Shown piece by piece: positions 1 through 7,912 of a stretch of 64,000 nt of DNA. The notes under the pieces are model-generated. The model searched no databases, was not told the DNA's origin, and worked only from the letters and a program-made list of their open reading frames with translations. How positions within the stretch are numbered: the first letter of the stretch is position 1; each line of letters begins with the position of its first letter. The translations under genes and the position numbers were made by a program. The stretch is from JAJCYL01 sp965206015 (GTDB lineage Bacteria; Bacteroidota; Bacteroidia; Cytophagales; Cyclobacteriaceae), in contig CBDBIW010000016.1 of assembly GCA_965206015.1 (NCBI GenBank), forward strand, positions 1 to 64,000, given 5' to 3'.

Positions 1-609
1 AAAGAAGAACAGATACTCACCGCCACACCCGGAGGACAGGTACACGGTGCGGTCGGGCATTGGGATTTAAGCTACGTCACGCAAGGCGATTATAAAGCTT
101 TTGCCCTTGCCGTAGTGCGTGGAGACAGAGTTTACATCGAAGACCTCTTTTGCCGACAGTGCGAAATCGCCGATGCCACCGAATGGCATTATGAAGGGTT
201 GAAGCGGTGGTATGCCCGGGGCATTTATCCATCCATCACTTATGATGCCACGGCCAGCCAGGAAGCGGTATTCCTGCCCATATTCGAGGCAACAGGCCAA
301 CAAAAAGGCATGATGAACCTGCCCATGCCGTATCGCATCACCATGGACAAACACGCCCGCATCGAAGCCACCCTGGGACAAGCCTTTTTCTATAAAAAAA
401 TAGTCTTCTCCAAAAAGCTGGCCGGCACACCGGACTTTGAGGCGGCAAAAGACCAGCTACTGGCTTTTGAGAAGGGAAGCACCGCACATGACGATTTTCC
501 CGATGCCCTGGAGATCGCCGTCCGGCAAGCACAACTTTTTTACTCCGGAAGCCCGGAAGGGGAAGGAGCCGGAGTCATGGCTGCCCCATTTAGAGAAACC
601 GTGTTTTAA
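1..609 (+). CDS. Phage terminase large subunit, C-terminal nuclease part (partial)
   Basis: The frame is open from the first base, so this is the 3' part of a longer gene. The segment HWDLSYVTQGDYKAFAL matches the RNase H-like nuclease domain of terminase large subunits, with the first catalytic Asp in WDLS. A late acidic motif HDDFPDALE fits the distal metal-binding residues. The enzyme cuts and packages phage DNA. The GTG at 115 is not a start, because homology continues upstream of it. It precedes the portal gene, the usual order in Mu-like head modules. The family assignment is firm; the N-terminal ATPase is not visible. Confidence 0.85.
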   Translation, partial: KEEQILTATPGGQVHGAVGHWDLSYVTQGDYKAFALAVVRGDRVYIEDLFCRQCEIADATEWHYEGLKRWYARGIYPSITYDATASQEAVFLPIFEATGQQKGMMNLPMPYRITMDKHARIEATLGQAFFYKKIVFSKKLAGTPDFEAAKDQLLAFEKGSTAHDDFPDALEIAVRQAQLFYSGSPEGEGAGVMAAPFRETVF

Positions 610-620
610 AGGATTTTATC

Positions 621-776
621 ATGAAAATGGACACCAGGGCATTGAACCCGGGAAAAGCCGTTGCGACGCTTGCGACACGCCTTGCGACACCTGTTTTTCA
701 GCCCATAGTGAAAAGCCGGCGATTAAAAGTAAACCGCATGACCCGGGTGAAAATACTTTCCACTTTCCACTTTTGA
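621..776 (+). CDS. Possible small phage protein, 51 aa
   Basis: An ATG 11 bases after the terminase stop opens a 51-residue frame rich in Lys and Arg and ending in STFHF. It fills most of the gap before the portal gene. I recognise no family. Position and strand fit a small late gene, but a non-coding spacer is equally possible. Confidence 0.3.
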   Translation: MKMDTRALNPGKAVATLATRLATPVFQPIVKSRRLKVNRMTRVKILSTFHF

Positions 777-790
777 TATTCAACTGAACA

Positions 791-2002
791 ATGAACTTTT
801 TACAAAGCATCAGAGAAGCCATAAAAAACCGCCGCCTTGAGATTGAACTGCTCAAAAATCACCGCTCGCTGTACCGGCAGGAATTAAACGAATTCCGGGA
901 GGCGCGGGAAGCATGGTATGACCCCTGGATGCCCACCACACGGGACATGCAGGAGATCTACCGGGAAGCCGTGAAAAATGATGCGCACCTGCGGTCTGTG
1001 ATCAATACCAGAATACATCTTGTACTGGCCAATGATTTTGCCCTGTATGTCAAAGACAGGAAGCTGGACTCTGACCTTTTGAAATCCGTCTGGTTCCGTA
1101 AAAAAATGCGCCTCGATATGGAAAGTATTTTTTATGGCTATACCCTCATGTATCCTGTACTCGAAGGCGGGCATGTAGTCGATGTCAGACCCGTTGACCG
1201 GGGGCATTTTGTCCCCCAGAGAGGGAAAATCCTGCAAAACCCCTACCACAACGAAGGACTGCCCCTGAAAGGGCTGGAAAAATATCTCTGGCTCGCCCAA
1301 CTCGGTGATGACCCCTTCGGGCTCCTTGAAACCGCCGCCGCACTGACCATCCTGAAACGGCACAGCTGGTCATCGTGGGACGAGTTTGAGCAAATATTCG
1401 GTATTCCCCTGCGGGTGGCCAGGGTCAGGGGATCTGACCAGGAGAAGCAAAACGTATTGAATACAATGATCAACTCTGTAAAATCACAAGTCCTGGCTAC
1501 CGGACACAATACCGAAATCCAGGTTATCCCCGGCGGGCAGTCCGATGCCTTCCAGGTTTTTGCAAAGAAAATAGAAGTAGTCAACAAAGAAATGTCCAAA
1601 CTCGTCCTGGGGCAGACCATGACCACCGACGAAGGTTCCAGCAAGAGCCAGAGCGAAACCCACTATAAAGTGCAGTCTGCCATCTTGAAAGAAGACACCC
1701 TGCGGCTGCTCGCACACATCAATGCCTTTCTTCCCGTCTTGCGGCAATACGGCTATCCTGTACCGGTCACCGCTGAAGTCCGCATCGTTCCCGCTACACA
1801 GACCGCCGACGACAAAATCAGCATCGACAGCGTCCTTTTACAGTCAGGAGTACAGCTCGATACAAAATACCTGGAGGAAACCTACGGCGTAAAAATAGCC
1901 GGGCCGACAGCGATTCACCAGCCGGGGAACACAGTCCCCACCGCCAACATGGATGCCATCAGGGAAATAGACCATTACTACAACTTAATTGAAAACGGAT
2001 AA
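791..2002 (+). CDS. Phage portal protein, DUF935 (Mu gp29-like)
   Basis: A protein of 403 residues. The segment LVLGQTMTTDEGSSKSQSET is the hallmark of DUF935 portals, which form the dodecameric ring at the head vertex through which DNA passes. Residues 1 to 60 are the helical, charged N-terminus seen in the family. Length is slightly shorter than Mu gp29. It follows terminase and precedes small neck/head-completion genes by only a few bases, so one late transcript is likely. Confidence 0.88.
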   Translation: MNFLQSIREAIKNRRLEIELLKNHRSLYRQELNEFREAREAWYDPWMPTTRDMQEIYREAVKNDAHLRSVINTRIHLVLANDFALYVKDRKLDSDLLKSVWFRKKMRLDMESIFYGYTLMYPVLEGGHVVDVRPVDRGHFVPQRGKILQNPYHNEGLPLKGLEKYLWLAQLGDDPFGLLETAAALTILKRHSWSSWDEFEQIFGIPLRVARVRGSDQEKQNVLNTMINSVKSQVLATGHNTEIQVIPGGQSDAFQVFAKKIEVVNKEMSKLVLGQTMTTDEGSSKSQSETHYKVQSAILKEDTLRLLAHINAFLPVLRQYGYPVPVTAEVRIVPATQTADDKISIDSVLLQSGVQLDTKYLEETYGVKIAGPTAIHQPGNTVPTANMDAIREIDHYYNLIENG

Positions 2003-2005
2003 AAA

Positions 2006-2497
2006 ATGAGAGCCGCCCTGTTCAACCATATTAAAACACGCCTTGAAACCATTGGGCAGATCAGGTGGGTAGACCTCGACACCCGGCAGGTGGACGAGCC
2101 AAAAGAAAACTACCCGGTCCCTTTTCCTGCCGTCCTCGTGCTTTTCAATGATTTCTTTTATCAGCAGGGCACACACGGAGGGCAGGAAGTCAGTGCAAAG
2201 GTTTCTCTCAACGTTTGGCAGTACCGGTACACTGACCATTTTAACCCCCGGGGACAAAAGGAGATCAGCGATTTATTCGGATTGGTCGAAAGCATAGGCA
2301 ACACCATGCACAACTCATATATCGACACGGTGTCCATCTCCCCTTTCAAAAGAACCGCTGAAAGCACCATCGCCCAGGTGGGCAATCTCTTCGGATACTC
2401 CATACAGTTTGAAGCCATTTTGCACTATTGTCCACCGGTCACTTACGGGAGGGTAAGGAAATTAAATATCGAAAAAGTGAAGCATCAACAGGGCTAA
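2006..2497 (+). CDS. Phage neck/tail-completion-like protein, unassigned
   Basis: A protein of 163 residues starting 4 bases after the portal stop. It has mixed alpha/beta character, with an N-terminal helix (FNHIKTRLETIGQIRWVDL) and a beta-rich middle around VSLNVWQYRYTD, the pattern of small neck or tail-terminator proteins. I do not recognise a named family with certainty. Its slot between portal and gp36-like genes in the late operon supports a virion-assembly role by position only. Confidence 0.6.
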   Translation: MRAALFNHIKTRLETIGQIRWVDLDTRQVDEPKENYPVPFPAVLVLFNDFFYQQGTHGGQEVSAKVSLNVWQYRYTDHFNPRGQKEISDLFGLVESIGNTMHNSYIDTVSISPFKRTAESTIAQVGNLFGYSIQFEAILHYCPPVTYGRVRKLNIEKVKHQQG

Positions 2498-2508
2498 ACA
2501 AAACTGAA

Positions 2509-2916
2509 ATGATCACAATCCATGAACTTAAAACCGTAGCCCCCGGCGAGATCGTCACCTCTATTATTGACGGAGATGACACCATCGCAGGGCAAATTAT
2601 CCTGGAAGCGGAGCAAACCATACGTTCTTATCTGCATCACCGGTATGATACGGCGGCAATATTCGCCGCCACCGCTGACAACAGGCATCCGCTCATTATG
2701 AAGCTGCTGAAGGAAGTGGCTATTTACCACCTCTACACCCGACGCTCACGCGACGCCGTCAATGAAGCCGCCATACACCGCTACGAATACGCCATGAAGC
2801 AGCTCAAAGAGATCGCTACAGGCATTATTCACCCCGAAGGACTCCCGCTGGCCAATAACACAGAGAGCAGCCAGGTATTTGCTTCCGGCAAAGCACCACA
2901 CGACACACACTTTTAA
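2509..2916 (+). CDS. Mu gp36-like head-tail joining protein (DUF1320)
   Basis: Starting at the ATG at 2509 gives 135 residues. The 27 residues available upstream overlap the preceding gene and look non-conserved, so this start is preferred. The largely helical protein (AGQIILEAEQTIRSYLHHRY, then MKLLKEVAIYHLYTRR) matches the DUF1320/gp36 type, small connectors between portal and tail. It is directly followed by the gpG-like gene, as in Mu-like phages. Confidence 0.7.
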   Translation: MITIHELKTVAPGEIVTSIIDGDDTIAGQIILEAEQTIRSYLHHRYDTAAIFAATADNRHPLIMKLLKEVAIYHLYTRRSRDAVNEAAIHRYEYAMKQLKEIATGIIHPEGLPLANNTESSQVFASGKAPHDTHF

Positions 2917-2918
2917 AA

Positions 2919-3380
2919 ATGAAAAAACTTACCGGCCTCGACAAGATCGTCCGTGACAAAATGCAGAAAGCAGAAAAAACCGTTTTCAGGATCATGAAAG
3001 TAGAAACGAAAAACTTCGTCAAAGAAAACTTCCAGCAGCAGGGATTCCAGTCTGCCGGCTTTCAAGAATGGAAACCCCGAAAGACCACCGACACCAGAGG
3101 GCGGGACCTGCGCTATTACAAAAGAGGCAAAAGAAAAGGAAAACTCACCAGATTCGGACGCAAACACGAAGGCAGGGCCATCCTCATCGGGCACGACTCG
3201 GAAAACAAAATGCGCGACAGCTTTCGATCTGTACGTGAAGGGAATAAACTCAACTTCTTTGCCAGGGATTATGCCATATATCACAATGAAGGCACCGGAC
3301 ACCTCCCGCCCCGAAAAATGATTGGCAAAAGCCCTCACCTCATTAGTCAGATCAGAAAAGCCCTTGAAACCGGAAATTAA
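2919..3380 (+). CDS. Mu gpG-like virion morphogenesis / tail completion protein
   Basis: A protein of 153 residues, very basic. The order of segments (FQQQGFQSAGFQEWKPRK, then ILIGHDSENKMRDSF, then YAIYHNEGTG and PPRKMIG) is typical of the phage virion morphogenesis family that includes Mu gpG, which helps join heads and tails. It starts 2 bases after the gp36-like gene, and its 3' end overlaps the next gene by 59 bases in another frame. Confidence 0.8.
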   Translation: MKKLTGLDKIVRDKMQKAEKTVFRIMKVETKNFVKENFQQQGFQSAGFQEWKPRKTTDTRGRDLRYYKRGKRKGKLTRFGRKHEGRAILIGHDSENKMRDSFRSVREGNKLNFFARDYAIYHNEGTGHLPPRKMIGKSPHLISQIRKALETGN

Positions 3381-4464
3381 AAACATCCTGAAAAACCTGG
3401 CCAGAGACCTTGAGTTGCCTGAACCCGGCCAAACGGCGAAAACCGCCGTCAACAGGGCTGCCCGTGCCTTGTTCCCCCTCCACTGCAAGACACTGGAAAG
3501 CGGCCTGGGCTTTTCCCTTGACCAGCTACAATATGGCAGCGGGCAATACCGGGTAGCCGCCAGACTCTACGAAAACATGGCCCGTTTTTCCGCTGCCAAA
3601 CTCCACACTTTCACGAAGCAATACCTCGATCAAAGTGATCTTATACAAAAAGCGTCAGTGATGGAACGACACGCCGGACACTGGCACAAAGCCGAAACCA
3701 TCACCATCCACCGGCAGGCCCAGCAGGCTCGCAAATGGACCGAATACGAAGAAGACGCCCCGCTATATCCTAACTTGACTTATGATGCGGTGATGGACGC
3801 ACGCACACGACCCGGACACCGCCTGCTAAACAACATCACCCTGCCCCTGACCCACCCCTTCTGGGATACCCACTATCCTCCAAACGACTATGGATGCCGG
3901 TGCGATGTAAGACAGGCACGGGGTAAATCCTCCCCCGAACCGCTCGTTAATGAAAAAATTGAAAACGCCCGCATCAAACCCCTGTTCCAGAACAACGCCG
4001 GGAAGTCCGGACAACTCTTTAAAAACCATCCTTACCTGACCAGGCATACCAGAGGCATGGAAAAGGAAGTAGGGACTATCGCTAAAAATGCCGTTTCTTC
4101 TTTTTTAAAGCAATCAAAACTGAGAGACCGGACCGTAAAAAAACAAATCGCCTATACAGATACCACCGTTCCGGGGAATCCTGTACTCAAAAAGGAAATA
4201 GAAATTACGGCCACCGGTACGTTTATCAACAAAATACGACTCCTGGATATCAGCCAGCAGCTTCTTGCCTTAAACTGGCATCAGTTTCCTGAAATGAAGA
4301 AATCTACTTTTATAAAAGAAGTGGTCAGGGGTACAAGAGGGGAGCGTGGAAAAGAAAAATTCAATGAGTTTTATTCCATGAGGATTGACAATCTGGTATT
4401 TCAGTTTGGCATTAGAAAAGATGCCGACGAATATACCATGTACTACATGAAGGAAATTGGATAA
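3322..4464 (+). CDS. Mu gpF-like minor head protein with C-terminal extension
   Basis: A protein of 380 residues. The central signature (DARTRPGHRLLNN, then HPFWDTHYPPNDYGCRCDV, about residues 158 to 195) is the Mu F/SPP1 gp7 head-morphogenesis motif with its conserved DxRxxPxH, PPxxxGCRC pattern. About 110 residues follow the recognisable domain. In related phages this position is often occupied by a toxin-like or nuclease-like (MuF C-terminal) domain, but I cannot identify the fold here. The start at 3322 overlaps gpG by 59 bases, and a later start is possible. It is the last plus-strand late gene. Confidence 0.8.
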   Translation: MAKALTSLVRSEKPLKPEIKNILKNLARDLELPEPGQTAKTAVNRAARALFPLHCKTLESGLGFSLDQLQYGSGQYRVAARLYENMARFSAAKLHTFTKQYLDQSDLIQKASVMERHAGHWHKAETITIHRQAQQARKWTEYEEDAPLYPNLTYDAVMDARTRPGHRLLNNITLPLTHPFWDTHYPPNDYGCRCDVRQARGKSSPEPLVNEKIENARIKPLFQNNAGKSGQLFKNHPYLTRHTRGMEKEVGTIAKNAVSSFLKQSKLRDRTVKKQIAYTDTTVPGNPVLKKEIEITATGTFINKIRLLDISQQLLALNWHQFPEMKKSTFIKEVVRGTRGERGKEKFNEFYSMRIDNLVFQFGIRKDADEYTMYYMKEIG

Positions 4465-4473
4465 GCCCGGGTA

Positions 4474-4491
4474 CCCTGTTAAACGACAGGG
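4474..4491. terminator. Stem-loop after late head module
   Basis: CCCTGT and ACAGGG form a 6-bp stem with a 6-base loop, 10 bases after the gpF stop. There is no U tract, so rho-independent termination is not certain. It lies between convergent transcripts. Confidence 0.35.
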
Positions 4492-4642
4492 CCCGAGACT
4501 TAACCGGTTTCTTACGCCGGGCACGGCCTCCCGACCGCACTTGAGGTAAAGATACGGATTTGATCTGAAAGATACGAATCCCGGGCTCTTCTGATTGTGC
4601 TCTTCCCACAAAAAAAAAGGGCAGGCCTTGTCATAAGCTGTA

Positions 4643-4657
4643 CCCCCCCCCCCCCCC
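4643..4657. repeat. C15 homopolymer in convergent intergenic region
   Basis: Fifteen consecutive C follow GTA in the 206-base gap between gpF and the last gene of the minus-strand operon, just 13 bases past that gene's stop. No reading frame crosses it. Its length may be unreliable in the assembly. Confidence 0.8.
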
Positions 4658-4670
4658 TTCCAGCTACCAG

Positions 4671-4991
4671 CTATTCATCATCAAATTCTTCTTCTTCTGC
4701 TCTTTCTTCTGCTGTTTTAAAATTCATGGTATGAAAATTCAGGGTATCTGGTTTAGGGGGGCCTTCCCTGAGCATTTGAATGATTGTATCAATGTTCTGA
4801 TCTTCACAAAGGAAACCGTGACCTTCTGAAATTAATTTTGAAATGCTTTCGAGAATGCCAGGCTCGACGTAGGAATATATGCGGGTATCTCCTACCGCTT
4901 TTTCTATTAGGTTGTACGCTTCCCGGAGATTCTTGCGAGCCTCCTCTAACTTGCTGAATCTTGCCTGCTGAACCTTTTCTGAATATTTCAT
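4671..4991 (-). CDS. Hypothetical phage protein, acidic tail
   Basis: A protein of 106 residues. The N-terminal half is a likely helix/coiled coil (SKLEEARKNLREAYNLIEKAV), and the end is strongly acidic (AEERAEEEEFDDE). I recognise no family. It is the last gene of the minus-strand prophage operon and follows the short methyltransferase-like ORF by 7 bases. Its composition is more AT-rich than most phage genes here, so it could be a later cargo gene. Confidence 0.6.
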   Translation of the reverse strand: MKYSEKVQQARFSKLEEARKNLREAYNLIEKAVGDTRIYSYVEPGILESISKLISEGHGFLCEDQNIDTIIQMLREGPPKPDTLNFHTMNFKTAEERAEEEEFDDE

Positions 4992-4998
4992 AATTTGA

Positions 4999-5124
4999 TT
5001 AAAAAGTGTTGACTAAAATAATTTCATCTAAAGTTTTTGAGCCATTTTCCAAAATAAAAGGGTGATCAAACTCACTCATGGCAAAAGGTAGTCCAATGCC
5101 GCTGAATAAACTGCCATGGTTCAT
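4999..5124 (-). pseudogene. Remnant resembling the N-terminus of a C5-cytosine DNA methyltransferase
   Basis: A 41-residue frame begins MNHGSLFSGIG, which matches motif I (the SAM-binding FSGIGG segment) at the start of Dcm-type C5 methyltransferases. The frame then leaves family expectations and stops. The ATG overlaps the stop of the preceding gene (ATGA), so it is placed as a coupled operon gene. Either a methyltransferase was deleted here, leaving its first residues, or this is a short unrelated protein. The call rests on about ten residues. Confidence 0.45.
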
Positions 5125-5345
5125 TTCCCCCCCGATCTGTACTCCACCCTGCCAAAGACAATCTTCCCGATGCAGGCCTCGCTCAGGGGCGGAAACTCAT
5201 CGGACAGCATGGCCAGAATGGCCTCGTTGGTGAACTTCTTTTTCCCTTTGTACTGCTCGGCACCTAATGCCGGAAAACGCTCTATGACCAGCTCATCACG
5301 CTTTTTTAGTCGTTTTAATCGCCCTTCAATGCTTTTTTCCTCCAT
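5121..5345 (-). CDS. Small basic phage protein, unassigned
   Basis: The preferred start MEEKSIEGRL gives 74 residues and a 20-base overlap with the upstream gene; a longer frame begins at 5390. The N-terminal half is Lys/Arg-rich (EGRLKRLKKRDE) and the rest is mixed (TNEAILAMLSDEF). No family recognised. It sits in a chain of translationally coupled minus-strand genes. Confidence 0.55.
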   Translation of the reverse strand: MEEKSIEGRLKRLKKRDELVIERFPALGAEQYKGKKKFTNEAILAMLSDEFPPLSEACIGKIVFGRVEYRSGGK

Positions 5346-5949
5346 CTGTCTGCTTTTTTTTCTCAGTATTGCCCTGCTGATGGGTTCCACGCCGGGCTTT
5401 TTCCATCATATAGTGTGTCCTGGCCATGGCAAAGGTTTCCCGTTCTTTCTCTTCATTGCTCTTGCGGGAGGTGTCGTTCCATTCTTTTACCTGTGCATGG
5501 TGATCCAGAGAGCGTTGGGCTGCCACATCGCATCGCTCTTCAAAGTAGTCGGCGAACCAGCCAAGTACCTTGGGCATGGTCAGACTCTCATAAAACTCCC
5601 CATAATGCCCCGACCCTGCCCTTCGCATGATCACATGCACATCGGCCATGGTCAGGTGACGATGGATGGCTGCTACCTCTGCGGCTGTCTCATCGATCTG
5701 CAACTCGCCTAAAGGACGCTTCAAATCCAGCATTTCATTCAGGTACACCAGTTGCAACTTGATCAGGGCTTGCACCTTTTCGGTACCCAGCGCATGTTCG
5801 AGCTTTCCCAGACTGTGGCTGGGGGCATCCAGTGCCTGGGCTACCGTACGTACTTCCCGATAATGCCTGGTCAGGGCTTCAGGTGCATAGATCGTCAAGT
5901 ATTCGCTGCTTGTACTGAGCTGAGATGTTTCCTTTTTTATCAGTTCCAT
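5326..5949 (-). CDS. Phage/ICE accessory protein, DUF6633-like
   Basis: A protein of 207 residues. The middle (LVYLNEMLDLKRPL, LTMADVHVIMRRA, HYGEFYESLTMPKVLGWFADYFEER) resembles DUF6633-type proteins found in Bacteroidota phages and integrative elements, of unknown function. The C-terminal 60 residues are charged and low complexity (EKKKQTDGGKKH). It overlaps the upstream gene by 71 bases in another frame. The family name is from memory of the motif pattern, not a search. Confidence 0.6.
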   Translation of the reverse strand: MELIKKETSQLSTSSEYLTIYAPEALTRHYREVRTVAQALDAPSHSLGKLEHALGTEKVQALIKLQLVYLNEMLDLKRPLGELQIDETAAEVAAIHRHLTMADVHVIMRRAGSGHYGEFYESLTMPKVLGWFADYFEERCDVAAQRSLDHHAQVKEWNDTSRKSNEEKERETFAMARTHYMMEKARRGTHQQGNTEKKKQTDGGKKH

Positions 5950-6334
5950 GCTTGCTTATTTCTGCTATGATTTCGGGAAAACTCCCGTCTATTTTACACA
6001 CGCTCAGGCGGTCAATGTACCACTGGGGAAGGTGTCTGATCACAGAATCGAACCAATGAACGATATCCTCATCGCCGGGGTGTTCCACTTTAGCAACCCC
6101 GTAGAGCTTTTTAATAATACGGTTCAAACATTGTGCATCCTTTGCCTGCCACGGGTAGGCTATACCGGTATGTTTTTCAAAGGCTTTTAAAAATACCTCC
6201 CTGCATCTGGAATGAACCGTAACACTGGTTTTGCCCCATTCAGGACAGGCCACTCCCAGCGCATGGGCCAGTGCCTGTCGCAGCTCGGCTTTTGAGGCCG
6301 ATTTGCGGTTCAATATCTTTTCAGGGCCGGTCAT
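5879..6334 (-). CDS. Hypothetical phage protein, replication-region type
   Basis: A protein of 151 residues with a basic N-terminus (KILNRKSASKAELRQALAHAL) and a conserved-looking core (YPWQAKDAQCLNRIIKKL, then LPQWYIDRLSVCKIDGSFPEIIAEI). Proteins with this layout occur in early regions of Bacteroidota phages, but I know no proven function. Its ATG overlaps the stop of the preceding 50-aa gene (ATGA), indicating translational coupling. Confidence 0.55.
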   Translation of the reverse strand: MTGPEKILNRKSASKAELRQALAHALGVACPEWGKTSVTVHSRCREVFLKAFEKHTGIAYPWQAKDAQCLNRIIKKLYGVAKVEHPGDEDIVHWFDSVIRHLPQWYIDRLSVCKIDGSFPEIIAEISKHGTDKKGNISAQYKQRILDDLCT

Positions 6335-6483
6335 GGTTTCATTGCTTTTTGAGCCAGGTACTTCCTGCGAGCCATGCGGATTATCCGTAACATATCATCG
6401 GGGGTCATGCCTGCATCCTGCATTTCCTTTATCATTTTGTCTGCTGCGATTTCATCCTTTGTCATGTGTGCTTCTTTTTTCAT
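6331..6483 (-). CDS. Small coupled phage ORF, 50 aa
   Basis: A 50-residue frame (begins MKKEAHMTKDEIAADKMI, ends LAQKAMKP) connects the GemA-like gene to the next gene through ATGA stop/start overlaps on both sides. That tight double coupling is strong evidence for translation despite its size. The protein is helical and charged, of unknown function. Confidence 0.6.
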   Translation of the reverse strand: MKKEAHMTKDEIAADKMIKEMQDAGMTPDDMLRIIRMARRKYLAQKAMKP

Positions 6484-6890
6484 CGGTGTACCTCCTTCAA
6501 ATGACTTTGGTACATCAGTTCGGCCTGCGTGACCAGCCCCGCCAGTTCCGCCCGGCTGTGCTGGTTCAGGGACTTGTGGAATTTTCCGTACTTTTTCACC
6601 CAGGTATAAATAGCACGCATGTCGGCTTTTGTTCCTGCTTCGTTTTCATAGCCCATCTTGCGAAACAGGGCGATCACCTTGCGCCGCATCCGGTTGTCTG
6701 CGCCGTCATGAACCCTGCCTGCCACCTGTCCCATTTTGTCAATCAGCCTGGTGTACTCCGGGTGGGTCAGTTCCCGAAGGCTGTGGGTACGGCCTTCGGT
6801 TATTTCCAGGACTACCTCACTGCGATCAATGAGGCAGCCTGCATGTTGAAGCCGTTTCTCCAGTGCGAAATAGTGGCGATAGCGGCTCAT
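6480..6890 (-). CDS. GemA-like regulatory protein (DUF1018)
   Basis: A protein of 136 residues. The segment RRKVIALFRKMGYENEAG followed by DMRAIYTWVKKYGKFHKSLN resembles the DUF1018/GemA family (Mu gp16), a middle-region regulator affecting host gene expression and DNA topology. It is ATGA-coupled to the Gam-like gene upstream, reproducing the gam-gemA neighbourhood of Mu-like phages. Confidence 0.65.
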   Translation of the reverse strand: MSRYRHYFALEKRLQHAGCLIDRSEVVLEITEGRTHSLRELTHPEYTRLIDKMGQVAGRVHDGADNRMRRKVIALFRKMGYENEAGTKADMRAIYTWVKKYGKFHKSLNQHSRAELAGLVTQAELMYQSHLKEVHR

Positions 6891-7285
6891 ACCTCTACTT
6901 TAAAAGTATCGTAGGTCATGATTTCAATGCCGAACTTCTCATAGTTCGGGTCTCCCACGTAGGCCCTGGCTTTGCCGAGTTGTACCTGCTCAATGACACG
7001 GACAAGGTTGGGGAACTTCTTTTTGAACGTTTTCATGTCGAAGTCCTCCGGCAACTCGATCTTGCTGCTGGCCACCCATTTGAGTCTGCCACCCTCGAAG
7101 TGGGCCGTCTTTCCGTCAAACCATTCCGGATGACGTTCGGCTATTTCCAGCAGGGCCAGTTCAATGGCCTTCTTTTCGTGGCTGCTTTCTTTCTGTGTCT
7201 GATCATACGACTTGTACTGCCCGAGCAGTTCCCTGGCGATGTTTCGATCGCTCTTCTGTTTGCTTTCTGTCTGAATTGCTTCCAT
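6887..7285 (-). CDS. Gam-like host-nuclease inhibitor
   Basis: A protein of 132 residues. A helical N-terminal half precedes the pattern GKTAHFEGGRLKWVASSKIE and a C-terminus ending GIEIMTYDTFKVEV, which matches the general layout of Mu Gam proteins that bind DNA ends and block exonucleases. Overall similarity is judged by eye and is modest. Its first 83 bases overlap the upstream gene, so the start could lie further in. Confidence 0.55.
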   Translation of the reverse strand: MEAIQTESKQKSDRNIARELLGQYKSYDQTQKESSHEKKAIELALLEIAERHPEWFDGKTAHFEGGRLKWVASSKIELPEDFDMKTFKKKFPNLVRVIEQVQLGKARAYVGDPNYEKFGIEIMTYDTFKVEV

Positions 7286-7676
7286 TTTTTATTGATTTTA
7301 ATTTGTAGATATAATGATTAAAAAAACTCGTTTCCACCCGCCCGTCATCCAGCAGACAGGACATTACGACCCGGTAGTATTTCGGCGTAAGTACAACATT
7401 TGCTTTACCGGAGAGGCGCAGGCAGTACGCCTCCTGCTGCTTCCATTCGGCCAGCCACCAGTTCCAAAACTTCCAGTCAGCGGCGATCATCCGATGATAA
7501 CCTGCATATTTCGCATCCTTCACGGGGTAGTGCCCTTCCAAAAAGGCATGCCCCATGTCCAGCCACTGGTTGTTGCAGGTGTCTTCGCTCCAGCCGAAAG
7601 CGGCACGGATATGCTGTTGATTCCAGGCGTAAGCCTTTCTGATCCTTGCGATATGGGTTGTTTTTTGCTTTCTCAT
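7203..7676 (-). CDS. Hypothetical phage protein, Trp-rich
   Basis: A protein of 157 residues with an unusual Trp cluster (DWKFWNWWLAEWKQQEAY) and a basic C-terminus that overlaps the Gam-like gene by 83 bases. The N-terminal part (RIRKAYAWNQQHIRAAFGWSEDTCNNQWLD) is basic and helical. I recognise no family. It separates the baseplate genes from the Gam/GemA genes on the same strand. Confidence 0.5.
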   Translation of the reverse strand: MRKQKTTHIARIRKAYAWNQQHIRAAFGWSEDTCNNQWLDMGHAFLEGHYPVKDAKYAGYHRMIAADWKFWNWWLAEWKQQEAYCLRLSGKANVVLTPKYYRVVMSCLLDDGRVETSFFNHYIYKLKSIKNGSNSDRKQTEERSKHRQGTARAVQVV

Positions 7677-7686
7677 TTTTCATTCG

Positions 7687-7908
7687 CTAAACCAGTTTCG
7701 CCGTGGCGACGGTAGCTCCGGTCTGTGCCGCCGCACTCCCGGCGGTCGATACCGCTATCCCCGAAGGAATATCCGCCGTTTTAATGTATTTGTCAATAGC
7801 CGAAGCCAGCTTCCCGGCCAGGGCATCATCGACGTTTGCTGTCTCGTCTCTCATGCCCTCTAAAATCTTTTTCAAGTCGTTCTTCAAGGTCGTTTTATCC
7901 AGTGCCAT
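7687..7908 (-). CDS. Small phage protein downstream of baseplate genes
   Basis: Starting at MALDKTTLKNDL gives 73 residues; 25 more upstream overlap the gpV-like gene and look like noise. The N-terminal half is helical, and the C-terminus is a Gly/Ala/Thr-rich stretch (STAGSAAAQTGATVATAKLV). Small proteins of this type often follow the tail spike gene in Bacteroidota phages. A structural role is inferred from position only. Confidence 0.55.
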   Translation of the reverse strand: MALDKTTLKNDLKKILEGMRDETANVDDALAGKLASAIDKYIKTADIPSGIAVSTAGSAAAQTGATVATAKLV

Positions 7909-7912
7909 GTTC

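Noticed and set aside
115..117. GTG at 115 as start of a separate small gene
   Set aside because: Terminase nuclease homology continues in frame to base 1, so this is an internal codon.
437..787. 116-codon plus-strand frame spanning the terminase end
   Set aside because: Overlaps the terminase nuclease domain in another frame; its sequence is not protein-like.
5116..5712. 198-codon plus-strand frame
   Set aside because: Antisense to coupled minus-strand phage genes with ATGA overlaps.
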